Assembly (NCBI GenBank): GCA_020632595.1
Contig: JACKFF010000021.1
Location: forward strand, 1-30,126
Direction of reading: 5' to 3'
Length of the DNA: 30,126 nt
Origin: Nitrospiraceae bacterium
GTDB lineage: Bacteria; Nitrospirota; Nitrospiria; Nitrospirales; UBA8639
Of this stretch, positions 16,378 through 23,707 are shown one piece after another. The first letter of the stretch is position 1, and each line of letters begins with the position of its first letter. The position numbers were made by a program, and so were the translations under genes. A model generated the notes under the pieces. That model saw nothing but the letters and a program-made list of their open reading frames with translations. It did not search any database and had not been told where the DNA came from.

Positions 16378-17968
16378 CCCCAACACGGGACGCACCTTCT
16401 TCTGCCGTGTGAAGTCAGTGAGTCGCGCCCCCTCTGGCCTCTCTCATCGTCTGGTCCTGTCGGGGGTATTAGCCCTGACAGGATCAGCGCTTTTCATCAC
16501 GGCCTATCCCCCATGGGACCACGGATTAGTGACGGGCTGGCTTGCCTTAGTGCCGCTCATTGCCGCTGTGGCCGGTGCCCCGCCGATGCGGGCCGGGATT
16601 TTCGGATGGCTTTTCGGGTTAGCGGCATACCTCGGAGTCTTCAGCTGGCTCTTCGCCGTGCCGGGATTTTACTGGTACCACTTCCTCCTCCTGGACGCCT
16701 ACCTCGCACTCTACCCGGCTCTGTGGTCTATCCTTGTTGCCCAATTCGTAGACCGTTCAGTCCTGACACAACTGGGATTGGCATCCGCATGGGTATTGAT
16801 GGATTACGTTCGTGCGCATGCTGGATTTCTGGCGTTACCCTGGATCACGCTGGCACAGTCACAAATCGATAATACCCCACTCCTCCAGGTAGCGCCTCTG
16901 TTCGGGGAACCGGCCGTAACCTTTCTCGTGGTCCTCGGCAACCTGGCTATCTGGAATCTCATGAATGGCTGGCGCATACCAGGTGCTTGGGTTTGCGTAT
17001 TGCCGGTCCTTGGCACTATCACTTTTGGCGCATACCTGCCGTCACATTCCGGTACCGTTCATGCACCAACCATCAAAGTCGCTGCTCTGGGAACAGACTT
17101 TCCAGCCCACGCATCTCCAACACCTGACCTAAAGGCACGGCTGGATGGCCGGATAGAATTTTTCCAGAAGAATCTTCCATCCGGTGTCGAAATCGTCGCC
17201 TGGCCCGAATCCGCCCTCGTTAATCCCAAACAGTTCCCGATTCAGGTCGACAACCTGCAACGCCTAGTCAAGCACAAGGGAGTCACACTGGTGGCTGGCG
17301 TCGCTGAAACCACGAAATTTGACCACAGCGTAAAGGAAACTTCACCAGACGACCAAAATAAGTTACGTAGCGGTGCCTGGCTCATCACCACGGACAGTGT
17401 CGTTCCCCAGCAATATGAAAAAACGCTCCTAGTTCCCTTCGCCGAAACGATGCCGCTGAAGGACTGGGTCACCTGGCCGGTCTGGCTGATCCCGCCTATA
17501 CCGGAAGTCATTCGCGGCCCGGCACCTCGCAGCTTCCCGGTGCCGGGGAAAGTGCGTGTGGGAATTATGATCTGCTGGGAATCTCTCTTCGCGGAACATG
17601 CCAAGACACTCGTGAACGACGGAGCAACCCTGCTGCTGATGCTGGCCAATGAAGGCTGGTTTGCGGACTCCGCTGGCGCCCAGCACAATCTTACCGCCCG
17701 CATGCGTGCAGCCGAAACCCAGCGTTCAGTCCTCGTCTCCAGCAATATGGGACCTCCTCTCGTAATCGACCCCTTCGGCCGTGTGGCGTCCAGTCGCTCG
17801 TCCAACTCGGGCATGCGCTGGGCAACGGCAACCATTCCACTTGTGACTGATCGAACTCCATACACCCGAATGGGCGACATATTCGTCCTGGGTTGCGGCC
17901 TATTCCTCCTGGCACTGGGCGTTACCGGGCGATTTCGACTCCACAAGATGCCTGATGGACAGAGATGA
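16358..17968 (+). CDS. lnt: Apolipoprotein N-acyltransferase (Lnt)
   Basis: Lnt adds the third acyl chain to the N-terminal cysteine of lipoproteins in the inner membrane, from phospholipid. The N-terminal third has several hydrophobic helices (ALTGSALFITAYPPW onward), followed by a nitrilase-type domain. The catalytic triad is visible as E284 (WPESAL), K355 (QYEKTLLVPF) and C406 (MICWES), numbered from ATG 16358. LVPFAE and NEGWF are also typical. A final membrane helix is near the C-terminus (FVLGCGLFLLALGVTG). The start is uncertain: ATG 16358 overlaps the upstream gene by 20 bases, and GTG 16409 is an alternative. Length, about 536 residues, is normal. The lipoproteins at 1436, 2952 and 27275 would be natural substrates. 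Confidence 0.92.
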   Translation: MRSLHPDPNTGRTFFCRVKSVSRAPSGLSHRLVLSGVLALTGSALFITAYPPWDHGLVTGWLALVPLIAAVAGAPPMRAGIFGWLFGLAAYLGVFSWLFAVPGFYWYHFLLLDAYLALYPALWSILVAQFVDRSVLTQLGLASAWVLMDYVRAHAGFLALPWITLAQSQIDNTPLLQVAPLFGEPAVTFLVVLGNLAIWNLMNGWRIPGAWVCVLPVLGTITFGAYLPSHSGTVHAPTIKVAALGTDFPAHASPTPDLKARLDGRIEFFQKNLPSGVEIVAWPESALVNPKQFPIQVDNLQRLVKHKGVTLVAGVAETTKFDHSVKETSPDDQNKLRSGAWLITTDSVVPQQYEKTLLVPFAETMPLKDWVTWPVWLIPPIPEVIRGPAPRSFPVPGKVRVGIMICWESLFAEHAKTLVNDGATLLLMLANEGWFADSAGAQHNLTARMRAAETQRSVLVSSNMGPPLVIDPFGRVASSRSSNSGMRWATATIPLVTDRTPYTRMGDIFVLGCGLFLLALGVTGRFRLHKMPDGQR

Positions 17969-18320
17969 CAGGGGTTATTGCGGTTATTATTGATTCGGAG
18001 TACCTTTCTCCAGCTAACCCTATGAAGGGACTTATGGTCCAAGGGATGCTTTGATATGCTAGTGGCATTATTGACTCCTCCCTTCTGTCTCTTCACTCCC
18101 TTCGAGCAGGATCGCCACGGGGGTGATCCTCGGAATTTACCAACTTTAATCTCCCTCCCTCACTTCAGCCTGGCGAGCTATGTTCTTTTGCTCCCTATTC
18201 AAAAATTTTCCAGTTCTCATGTCTTGCATATCGGCTTAGGGACTTTGAACCGTTTGAAAATCCCTTCCGACTCACCACCAGACAGTCAGGATCTCCTGAA
18301 TTTCCAGAAATAAGATTCAG
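17969..18320. other. Intergenic region after lnt
   Basis: No gene. The region contains leader repeat Y (17986-18150) and then AT-richer sequence up to the purine-rich ribosome-binding site before 18336. The small frame at 18056-18313 has no support. Confidence 0.5.
17986..18150. repeat. Dispersed leader repeat Y
   Basis: Second copy of repeat X (14878-15070), about 3.1 kb downstream in the same orientation and again upstream of a secreted-protein gene. Confidence 0.6.
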
Positions 18321-18335
18321 AAAGGAAAGGCAAAG

Positions 18336-19391
18336 ATGAACTCCCGATCGTCTCGTTCCTTACCTGCTCCCAAAAGAGAACAGGCGAAAGCATGCCCCTA
18401 CTGGAACCCTTACCGTCACGGGTGTGATCCCCCGCTTTCCCGAACAAATGCGCCCCACCTTTTCCCCTTACTCACCGCCCTTATTGTCACGACCCTTCTC
18501 AATTTTGCGTTTCTTTCCTTTTCGGCCTTTTCATCCGGCGCGGCCGCAGAACCGGACACGTCAACGCTGGCCACCAATAAGCTGATTCCTCTGTTGATTC
18601 AATTGAACCAAGCTCTGCATTTTGCTGCCCCCGATGGGCAAAGCGTCTCCGTCTTGCCGGGCATGTATCTCGTCGAACCCAGCATTCTGAAGGAACCCCA
18701 ACTGATTCTTTGGCACGAACACGGGACAATCACGCTCCAAGCCACTCAAACCACACACGACCAGCCGGTGAGGGCTCCTGAAGCGTATCTGATCCAGGAG
18801 AATGACCACGAAGACATGCATCATGTGGTCGTATTTCTACCTGATGGCAACGCTCTTGAGGCCACCGGGTCCATCAGCGCCATTCAGACCAGAGGAAACT
18901 TCCGTGTCACTAAGCATTACCAACTCGATACAGCCACGGGAGTCATCCGGTTTGGCGACGGGCAACAGGGCCGCCGGCTTCCGACAGGTCAATCAAATGT
19001 TCCCACACAGTATCGAGAAGGATCGGATCATCAGGGCAGTGAATTAAGCATGATTGAGCTGCAATCATTAATATCTCAGCGCCAGATGGCTGTACAGCTA
19101 ACGACATCACTCCTCAACAAACTACATGGGCAATTTCAATTGGAAGAAGCCACCGATCGGCCCGGGGATGACTATGCCCGGCACATAGAAGAGAGTCCCG
19201 AATCCTGCCGGACGCGCTGCGCAGGCGATGGCAATTGTCAGGCCTTCACCTTCGTGAAGCCCAACCCGGGTTCCACTCAGGGACAATGTTTTTTGAAGCG
19301 CTCGGAGCCGAATCCGGTAGCGCATCTTTGCTGCATATCCGGAACTCGGAGTTCCAACGAACAAAAGATCATCCGAAATATCGGGCGCTAA
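18336..19391 (+). CDS. Exported RG-domain protein with C-terminal PAN/Apple domain
   Basis: A 351-residue protein with an unusually long N-terminal stretch (about 45 residues) before a hydrophobic segment (FPLLTALIVTTLLNFAFLSF), so it is either exported with a long n-region or anchored. The stretch from the dispersed repeat (YRHGCDPP, about 18405-18440) is part of it. Residues 85-187 form the family domain (LNQALHFAAPDG, PGMYLVEP, HVVVFLPDGNALEATG), closing with ISAIQTRG. Directly after comes VIRFGDGQQGRRLPTG, which resembles a motif of phage-baseplate-type proteins. The C-terminal 65 residues (ESCRTRCAGDGNCQAFTFV, QCFLKR, CC) look like a PAN domain with disulfides, often a protein or glycan binder. 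AAAGGAAAGG precedes the ATG. Confidence 0.8.
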   Translation: MNSRSSRSLPAPKREQAKACPYWNPYRHGCDPPLSRTNAPHLFPLLTALIVTTLLNFAFLSFSAFSSGAAAEPDTSTLATNKLIPLLIQLNQALHFAAPDGQSVSVLPGMYLVEPSILKEPQLILWHEHGTITLQATQTTHDQPVRAPEAYLIQENDHEDMHHVVVFLPDGNALEATGSISAIQTRGNFRVTKHYQLDTATGVIRFGDGQQGRRLPTGQSNVPTQYREGSDHQGSELSMIELQSLISQRQMAVQLTTSLLNKLHGQFQLEEATDRPGDDYARHIEESPESCRTRCAGDGNCQAFTFVKPNPGSTQGQCFLKRSEPNPVAHLCCISGTRSSNEQKIIRNIGR

Positions 19392-19457
19392 GTTATCGAA
19401 AGGCTACCGGTCGTTTCTCATGACGACGGTAAGAGCGAACGGGATGAGGCAACTATC

Positions 19458-20132
19458 ATGAAACGCAGACAAGTCAACGCCATTCCTTTCATGCTTGCCC
19501 TTTTTCTCATGGCCGGTACCGTGCCGGCATTGTCTCAATCGCCGGATTCGCTCAACTCTTCCAAAGGAATACCCTTCCTCCAACTGGGCAGTTCGCTTCT
19601 GTTCCTCAACAGCGATCATTTGTCTTTGCACATTCCATCCGGGGCCTATGCGATTACGACGAAATCCCCAGACACCCTTCAACTCACTTCCGCTTCAACA
19701 GGGGAAGCGCAGACTCTTCATGCCACGCCCATGACCCACACAGAACCCGTGACTGCCCCCTACCCGTTTCTCATTGAAGATGCCAAGGAGCAGGGACATG
19801 TGCACCTGATTCTCCTGCTTCCCCATGGCCAGGGATTAGATGCAGAAGGTCGCCTAGAGCACACTCAAAGCCGGGGGATCAGGGACACGAAAAAATTTAC
19901 TTTTACTCCAACACGGCAATATACCGGGGTGATTATGCAGCAAGGTCGAGTAACCACGGATACCGATTTCAATGAACAGGAGTCCGTTGCTTCATCGGAC
20001 GCGTCCGGACCTTATTCACGCGTCGTCCCTTCCCAGGGACAGGTAACGCTGGAACAGGGACGTCTCCAACTCGATGAAGAGGCTCGCCAAACCTTGCTCC
20101 GGAGGTGCCGGTTGTGTGCAGGAACACAATAG
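19458..20132 (+). CDS. Exported RG-domain protein with MQQGRV motif
   Basis: A 224-residue protein with a clear signal peptide (MKRRQVNAIPFMLALFLMAGTVPALSQ). The family domain follows (LGSSLLFLNSDH, SGAYAITT, HLILLLPHGQGLDAEG) and ends with HTQSRG (19860-19877). Immediately after is YTGVIMQQGRVTTDTDFNEQ (residues 155-174). This closely resembles a segment I remember from DUF6519/phage-tail-type proteins (Y-x-x-V-L-M-Q-Q-G-R-V-x-L-D-A-D-W-N-E). The C-terminal part repeats similar wording (SQGQVTLEQGRLQLDEEAR) and ends in a CxxC (RRCRLCAG). It lies 66 bases after the PAN-domain gene and just before dsbA, likely in one transcript. Role unknown. Confidence 0.8.
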   Translation: MKRRQVNAIPFMLALFLMAGTVPALSQSPDSLNSSKGIPFLQLGSSLLFLNSDHLSLHIPSGAYAITTKSPDTLQLTSASTGEAQTLHATPMTHTEPVTAPYPFLIEDAKEQGHVHLILLLPHGQGLDAEGRLEHTQSRGIRDTKKFTFTPTRQYTGVIMQQGRVTTDTDFNEQESVASSDASGPYSRVVPSQGQVTLEQGRLQLDEEARQTLLRRCRLCAGTQ

Positions 20133-20171
20133 AAGGAGAACCATCACATTCACAGACGGTAGGAGATGAAT

Positions 20172-20951
20172 ATGTCATATCGTGAAATGGGCATTCGAAG
20201 GAGAATTTGCGGGCTTGTGCTTGGAGGAGTTCTTGGACTTCTCCCCGTTTCAACCAACGCTGAACAACCCTCAATAACACCGTCAGATCCCGCCTTTCAG
20301 CAGGCCGTGGAAGAAATGATGGAACAGTACATTCGTACTCATCCCGAGGTCATTGAACAAACTCTACAAACCTTACAAACCAAGCGCGAAGCCGAGGAAC
20401 GGGAACGGGTCCGCAACCTGATCACGACCAAACAGGACGATCTGCTGAACGACCCAAATTCTCCAGTGAGCGGCAATCTCAACGGGGATATCTCCATCGT
20501 AGAGTTCTTCGACTACCGGTGCGGGTACTGCAAGCGCGTGGCCGGAGCGGTGACCCAGCTTCAAATGGATGATCCAAAGGTGCGGGTAATCTACAAAGAT
20601 TTTCCCATTCTGGGAGAAGCCTCAGTATTCGCTGCGAGCGCGGCCTTAGCCTCAAAAGCCCAAGGCAAACATGAGGCCTTTCATGAAGCGCTGCTGGCCT
20701 CTCAGCATGACCTGACTCAGGAGAACATCTTCACGATTGCGGCAGCGGTCGGATTGGACACTGAACGGCTTACCGCAGATATGCAGGCCCCAACCATCCA
20801 GGCGACCATCGACCGCAATCGGAAGCTCGCCAAAGAGTTGGGTATCAACGGCACCCCGGGTTTCATCATCGGGACAGAACTGATACCGGGTGCACTGGAT
20901 CTGAAAGATCTCAAAAGTCTGGTCAGACAGGTTCGTGATGAAAAGCGATAG
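20172..20951 (+). CDS. DsbA-family thiol:disulfide oxidoreductase
   Basis: A periplasmic thioredoxin-fold protein that would form or shuffle disulfides in exported proteins. A signal peptide precedes a helical N-terminal extension (PAFQQAVEEMMEQYIRTHPEVIEQ, as in ScsC/Com1-like members). The thioredoxin domain follows, with active site CGYC (C117-C120 from ATG 20172) and the cis-Pro loop NGTPG (P229). ATG 20172 is preferred to ATG 20166 because AGGAG (20161-20165) lies 6 bases before it. The neighbours downstream are six small proteins rich in cysteines, so substrates appear to be encoded alongside the enzyme. The exact role (oxidase or isomerase) cannot be told. The degraded fragment at 25660-25790 matches its C-terminal region. 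Confidence 0.9.
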   Translation: MSYREMGIRRRICGLVLGGVLGLLPVSTNAEQPSITPSDPAFQQAVEEMMEQYIRTHPEVIEQTLQTLQTKREAEERERVRNLITTKQDDLLNDPNSPVSGNLNGDISIVEFFDYRCGYCKRVAGAVTQLQMDDPKVRVIYKDFPILGEASVFAASAALASKAQGKHEAFHEALLASQHDLTQENIFTIAAAVGLDTERLTADMQAPTIQATIDRNRKLAKELGINGTPGFIIGTELIPGALDLKDLKSLVRQVRDEKR

Positions 20952-21066
20952 GAGATCCAAGACAACCGGCAGCACGTTCCTCAGAAAGATAAGAACCGTG
21001 CTGCAGAAAGAACAATCAAATAGATTTCAATAAACCCATCACCGAAATTTTCAAAGGAGGGCAATC

Positions 21067-21489
21067 ATGACACCTGTTACCCAAACGCATATGTGGATGA
21101 GAGGTCGCATGGTTCTGGGTGTGTGTGCCGGGCTGATCCTGGTACTGACGTGGGTTGAGGTAAGCCTGGCTAAACCCAAAGGGACCATTTACAAACAATG
21201 CGCCTGCATTTGTCAGGCCCCTGGAGACATCATTGGCGTGATCACGGATATTTCAAACACTGGTGGGTTTTCCTGTGGAGCCTATAACGGGAAAACCTGC
21301 AACTATTCAGATCCCGCCACCGGTGGCGTAAGAAGTGGCACGACGAAATATTGCGGTCCCTATAAGCCGGGCGGAACCGTCATTTTTAAAACGCCCCTTA
21401 GCGGAATCACAGGTTCCGTATTAAGCCGAGGCATCGAAGGCGAACAGCCGGAGGAATTAGACATCGAAATCACCGTGCCGGCTGAATGA
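21067..21489 (+). CDS. Secreted six-cysteine protein with RG tail
   Basis: A 140-residue exported protein. AAAGGAGGG (21053-21061) is 5 bases before ATG. After a signal segment the mature protein starts around KPKGTIYKQC. Six cysteines follow (C45, C47, C49, C70, C78, C96); the first three are in CACIC. The C-terminus holds SGITGSVLSRGIEGEQPEELD, the RG motif and an acidic tail. No known family recognised. It directly follows dsbA, which fits a disulfide-stabilised product. Function unknown. Confidence 0.8.
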   Translation: MTPVTQTHMWMRGRMVLGVCAGLILVLTWVEVSLAKPKGTIYKQCACICQAPGDIIGVITDISNTGGFSCGAYNGKTCNYSDPATGGVRSGTTKYCGPYKPGGTVIFKTPLSGITGSVLSRGIEGEQPEELDIEITVPAE

Positions 21490-21553
21490 GATTTTTTAAG
21501 GACTGAAAGAGGAGAGTGTCCACACAGCCACCGTTTTGGGAGGAGGAGGCCGG

Positions 21554-21862
21554 ATGCAAAAGTGTCATGCGCCGGATTGCGGTAGGTTCGAAGCCTGCAT
21601 CGGAGAATTCTCCACGGTCATTCATCCCGATGCGACGCAAACCAAAGGGTGGGAAAAATTCAAGGTGTTTGATCTGAGCGACTGAAGCGATGCGATTCAG
21701 ACCACCAGCAGATTTTTTGTGGGGATCTATAAGGATTCGTCGGGGGTTACGCTGCTCACTTTTCGTCGAGATGGCGCACCAACGATGAGTGAGAAGTTCC
21801 AGTTGGTCGCCCTTGGATTGGGATTACCGGTAATTCTACAGCAAATGACGGAGTGCGAATGA
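21554..21862 (+). pseudogene. Unknown ORF interrupted by one in-frame TGA
   Basis: A strong ribosome-binding site (AGGAGGAGG, 21541-21549) precedes ATG 21554. Forty-three codons (MQKCHAPDCGRFEACIG... KFKVFDLSD) are followed by a TGA at 21683-21685, then the same frame continues 58 codons (IQTTSRFFVGIYKDSSGVTLLTF... LPVILQQMTECE) to TGA 21860-21862. The second part looks protein-like, so this reads as a roughly 100-residue gene with one premature stop. No signal peptide is present, unlike its neighbours. A short 43-residue protein, or readthrough, are alternatives. Family not recognised. Confidence 0.5.
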
Positions 21863-21876
21863 AGAAGGAGCGACTC

Positions 21877-22479
21877 ATGGGACGGTCAGCAATATGGGGT
21901 ACCACCACGATGAAAACAGTCTTCACGGTTTTGATCATAGGATTGCTGGTGGTCTTCGGTGGAAGACATGTCAGTACGGCAGAGGAAATGGCGCCCAGCG
22001 AGCAGCCTGGTGTCAGTTCTCCAGAAAATGGACCATCGGCACAGAAACCGGATGAGCAACCGGAAGGAGAAATCCATGAGCGGGGACTGACGAAAGGCAC
22101 CTTACAGAAAATGCCACGGGGAACAAAGGTCAAACCGCCACCAAACCAGCCGGGGGGAAATCTTCCGACTAATTTATGTCATCAGGAAACCCACATGATG
22201 ACGCAATGCCGGTGCTCCAATGTTGCCGACTGTCAAGTCTTGTCAAACCTCTGCTCCGGATCTTGTCCATCTGGAAGCCAGACCTGTCAGTGCACTCCCT
22301 TGTTCCGGGGCACCCCTCCCCCACTGCCAGAAAATCTTTGCGGGTATCAGGTTCCCTTCACTATGACAAAATGTGCATGCAACAACGACGCAGATTGTCA
22401 GGTGTTGTCTTCTCTTTGCCCGGGATCTTGCCCGGTCGGTAGCCAGAGCTGCCAATGTACCCCCTTACAGAGGCGATAG
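21877..22479 (+). CDS. Secreted protein with two 8-cysteine repeats and RG motif
   Basis: A 200-residue exported protein. ATG 21877 is chosen because AAGGAG (21865-21870) is 6 bases upstream; ATG 21910 is also possible for the signal peptide. After the signal a Pro/Glu/Gln-rich spacer contains EIHERGLTKG, an RG motif variant placed before, not after, the cysteine domain. Two tandem repeats of about 45 residues follow. Each has eight cysteines in the pattern C-x9-C-x-C-x5-C-x6-C-x3-C-x6-C-x-C, with DCQVLS and CQCTPL shared between repeats. Such spacing suggests two small disulfide-locked modules. No family is recognised. The position just after dsbA fits a need for oxidative folding. Confidence 0.8.
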   Translation: MGRSAIWGTTTMKTVFTVLIIGLLVVFGGRHVSTAEEMAPSEQPGVSSPENGPSAQKPDEQPEGEIHERGLTKGTLQKMPRGTKVKPPPNQPGGNLPTNLCHQETHMMTQCRCSNVADCQVLSNLCSGSCPSGSQTCQCTPLFRGTPPPLPENLCGYQVPFTMTKCACNNDADCQVLSSLCPGSCPVGSQSCQCTPLQRR

Positions 22480-22679
22480 AATTTTCTTTCAAGAACCAGC
22501 ACAAAAGGACCTTGTGAAGAGCCGAACCGCAAAAACCAAATAACTTCAAAAATGAACCAACCAATGGCGCAATGCAGAGAAAGTGAACCGCTCCGGATTT
22601 TTTTCGACTCATCATCATAGAGATCATGAAACCAAATAAATTTCTTTCATAATAAATCCTTAATTCACGGAGGGAGATC

Positions 22680-23144
22680 ATGACCAATCGTACACAAAGA
22701 ATCCATCAAATGAGTGTTGGAGGGGCGCTGTGTTTGGGAGTTCTCCTTTTCCACTGGGATCCGGCACAGGCAGTGCCAATTAGGAATGCTGATAAGTGCC
22801 AAGGGCCCGTAACGATTGGTGTGGCCACTTGTCCAGACAAACCCGGGCATTGGGTCGAATGTAACGGTAGTGGGGACTATATGTGTTGCGTAGAGCCGCC
22901 TAACGGGGGGAAGGACTGCGAACAAATCGAGGATACCGCATCGACTTCCACCGGTGGGGGAAAACGGTTCCCGGGGGGAGTACTGCAAAATCCCACACTG
23001 AATCCTTCTTCCAATACCTCACGTCTTCCCAAAACAGGAGCCAGAGCTCCCATCATGCGAAGAGGTCTTGATGGTGAACAAACAGGGGAACCCGCACCAG
23101 GAGAGCCTGAAGAGACCAACCCGCCGAGTGCCACAACAAAGTAA
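22680..23144 (+). CDS. Secreted six-cysteine (CC-type) protein with RG tail
   Basis: A 154-residue exported protein. GGAGGGA (22669-22675) precedes ATG 22680. After the signal peptide, six cysteines lie at 40, 51, 61, 69, 70 and 80, including a CC pair in DYMCCVEPPNGG. The proteins at 25212 and 25866 have the same order C..C..C..CC..C, so the three form one family. A Ser/Thr/Pro-rich linker leads to IMRRGLDGEQTGEPAPGEPE (from 23052) and a Pro/Glu/Thr tail ending in K. The tail is nearly identical to that of the next gene despite an unrelated cysteine domain. Function unknown. Confidence 0.85.
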   Translation: MTNRTQRIHQMSVGGALCLGVLLFHWDPAQAVPIRNADKCQGPVTIGVATCPDKPGHWVECNGSGDYMCCVEPPNGGKDCEQIEDTASTSTGGGKRFPGGVLQNPTLNPSSNTSRLPKTGARAPIMRRGLDGEQTGEPAPGEPEETNPPSATTK

Positions 23145-23227
23145 TCATCGGCCAAAACGATGAAAAATTTTTTAACCAGCTTCTCATCCCAATCCCTAAA
23201 CGGTTTCATGAAAGAGGAGTACGGACT

Positions 23228-23656
23228 ATGAAGATTGTCACAGCCATCAACGGACGAAATGACAGCAAATCACTCCCCGGCTGGATCCTGGGAATGATGG
23301 TGCTTTTTGGAGTCGTAGGACTGGTCGCTCCGAGCATGGCTGCACCCAAAGCCAGTGGCACACAAAAAACCGAGCGGGAGTGTAAAGATGATCGTGCCAA
23401 GTGCCAGAAGGCCTGCGATCAACTCATTGATATAGGCGATACCATCAAGCGATGCAAGGATCTTTGTACGGACGACTACCTCATTTGCCTGCCCCTTCGC
23501 TCAAATCAGCCCGGTGGCAAGCTAAAAGGCGTCAGGCCATCGACACTACCGGACTTGAACGCGCCGATTACGCGCCGCGGAATTGAGGGCGAGCAGCAAG
23601 GTGAGCCTGCACCAGGACAACCTGAAGGGACCAAGCTGTCAAGTGGAACCAAATAA
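23228..23656 (+). CDS. Secreted helical-hairpin-like six-cysteine protein with RG tail
   Basis: A 142-residue exported protein with a longer N-terminus before its hydrophobic signal core (ILGMMVLFGVVGLVAPSMAAP). AGAGGAG (23213-23219) is 8 bases before ATG. Cysteines at 52, 59, 63, 76, 80 and 87 have a symmetric spacing: C-x6-C-x3-C-x12-C-x3-C-x6-C. Paired CxxxC motifs in helical sequence suggest a disulfide-clasped helical hairpin. After a Pro-rich linker comes ITRRGIEGEQQGEPAPGQPE (from 23567). The cysteine domain is unlike the CC-type neighbour but the tail is almost the same, so the tail behaves as a separate module. Confidence 0.85.
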   Translation: MKIVTAINGRNDSKSLPGWILGMMVLFGVVGLVAPSMAAPKASGTQKTERECKDDRAKCQKACDQLIDIGDTIKRCKDLCTDDYLICLPLRSNQPGGKLKGVRPSTLPDLNAPITRRGIEGEQQGEPAPGQPEGTKLSSGTK

Positions 23657-23707
23657 TGACCGGCCGGAAAAAGAGGTACTCTTTTTACCACATCGCAGGA
23701 GGACGTT

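Noticed and set aside
19406..19430. Hairpin after the gene at 18336 as a terminator.
   Set aside because: The stem is short with a bulge and no T-run follows.
21683..21685. TGA as a selenocysteine codon.
   Set aside because: No selenoprotein family resemblance and no evident hairpin directly downstream; a nonsense mutation is simpler.
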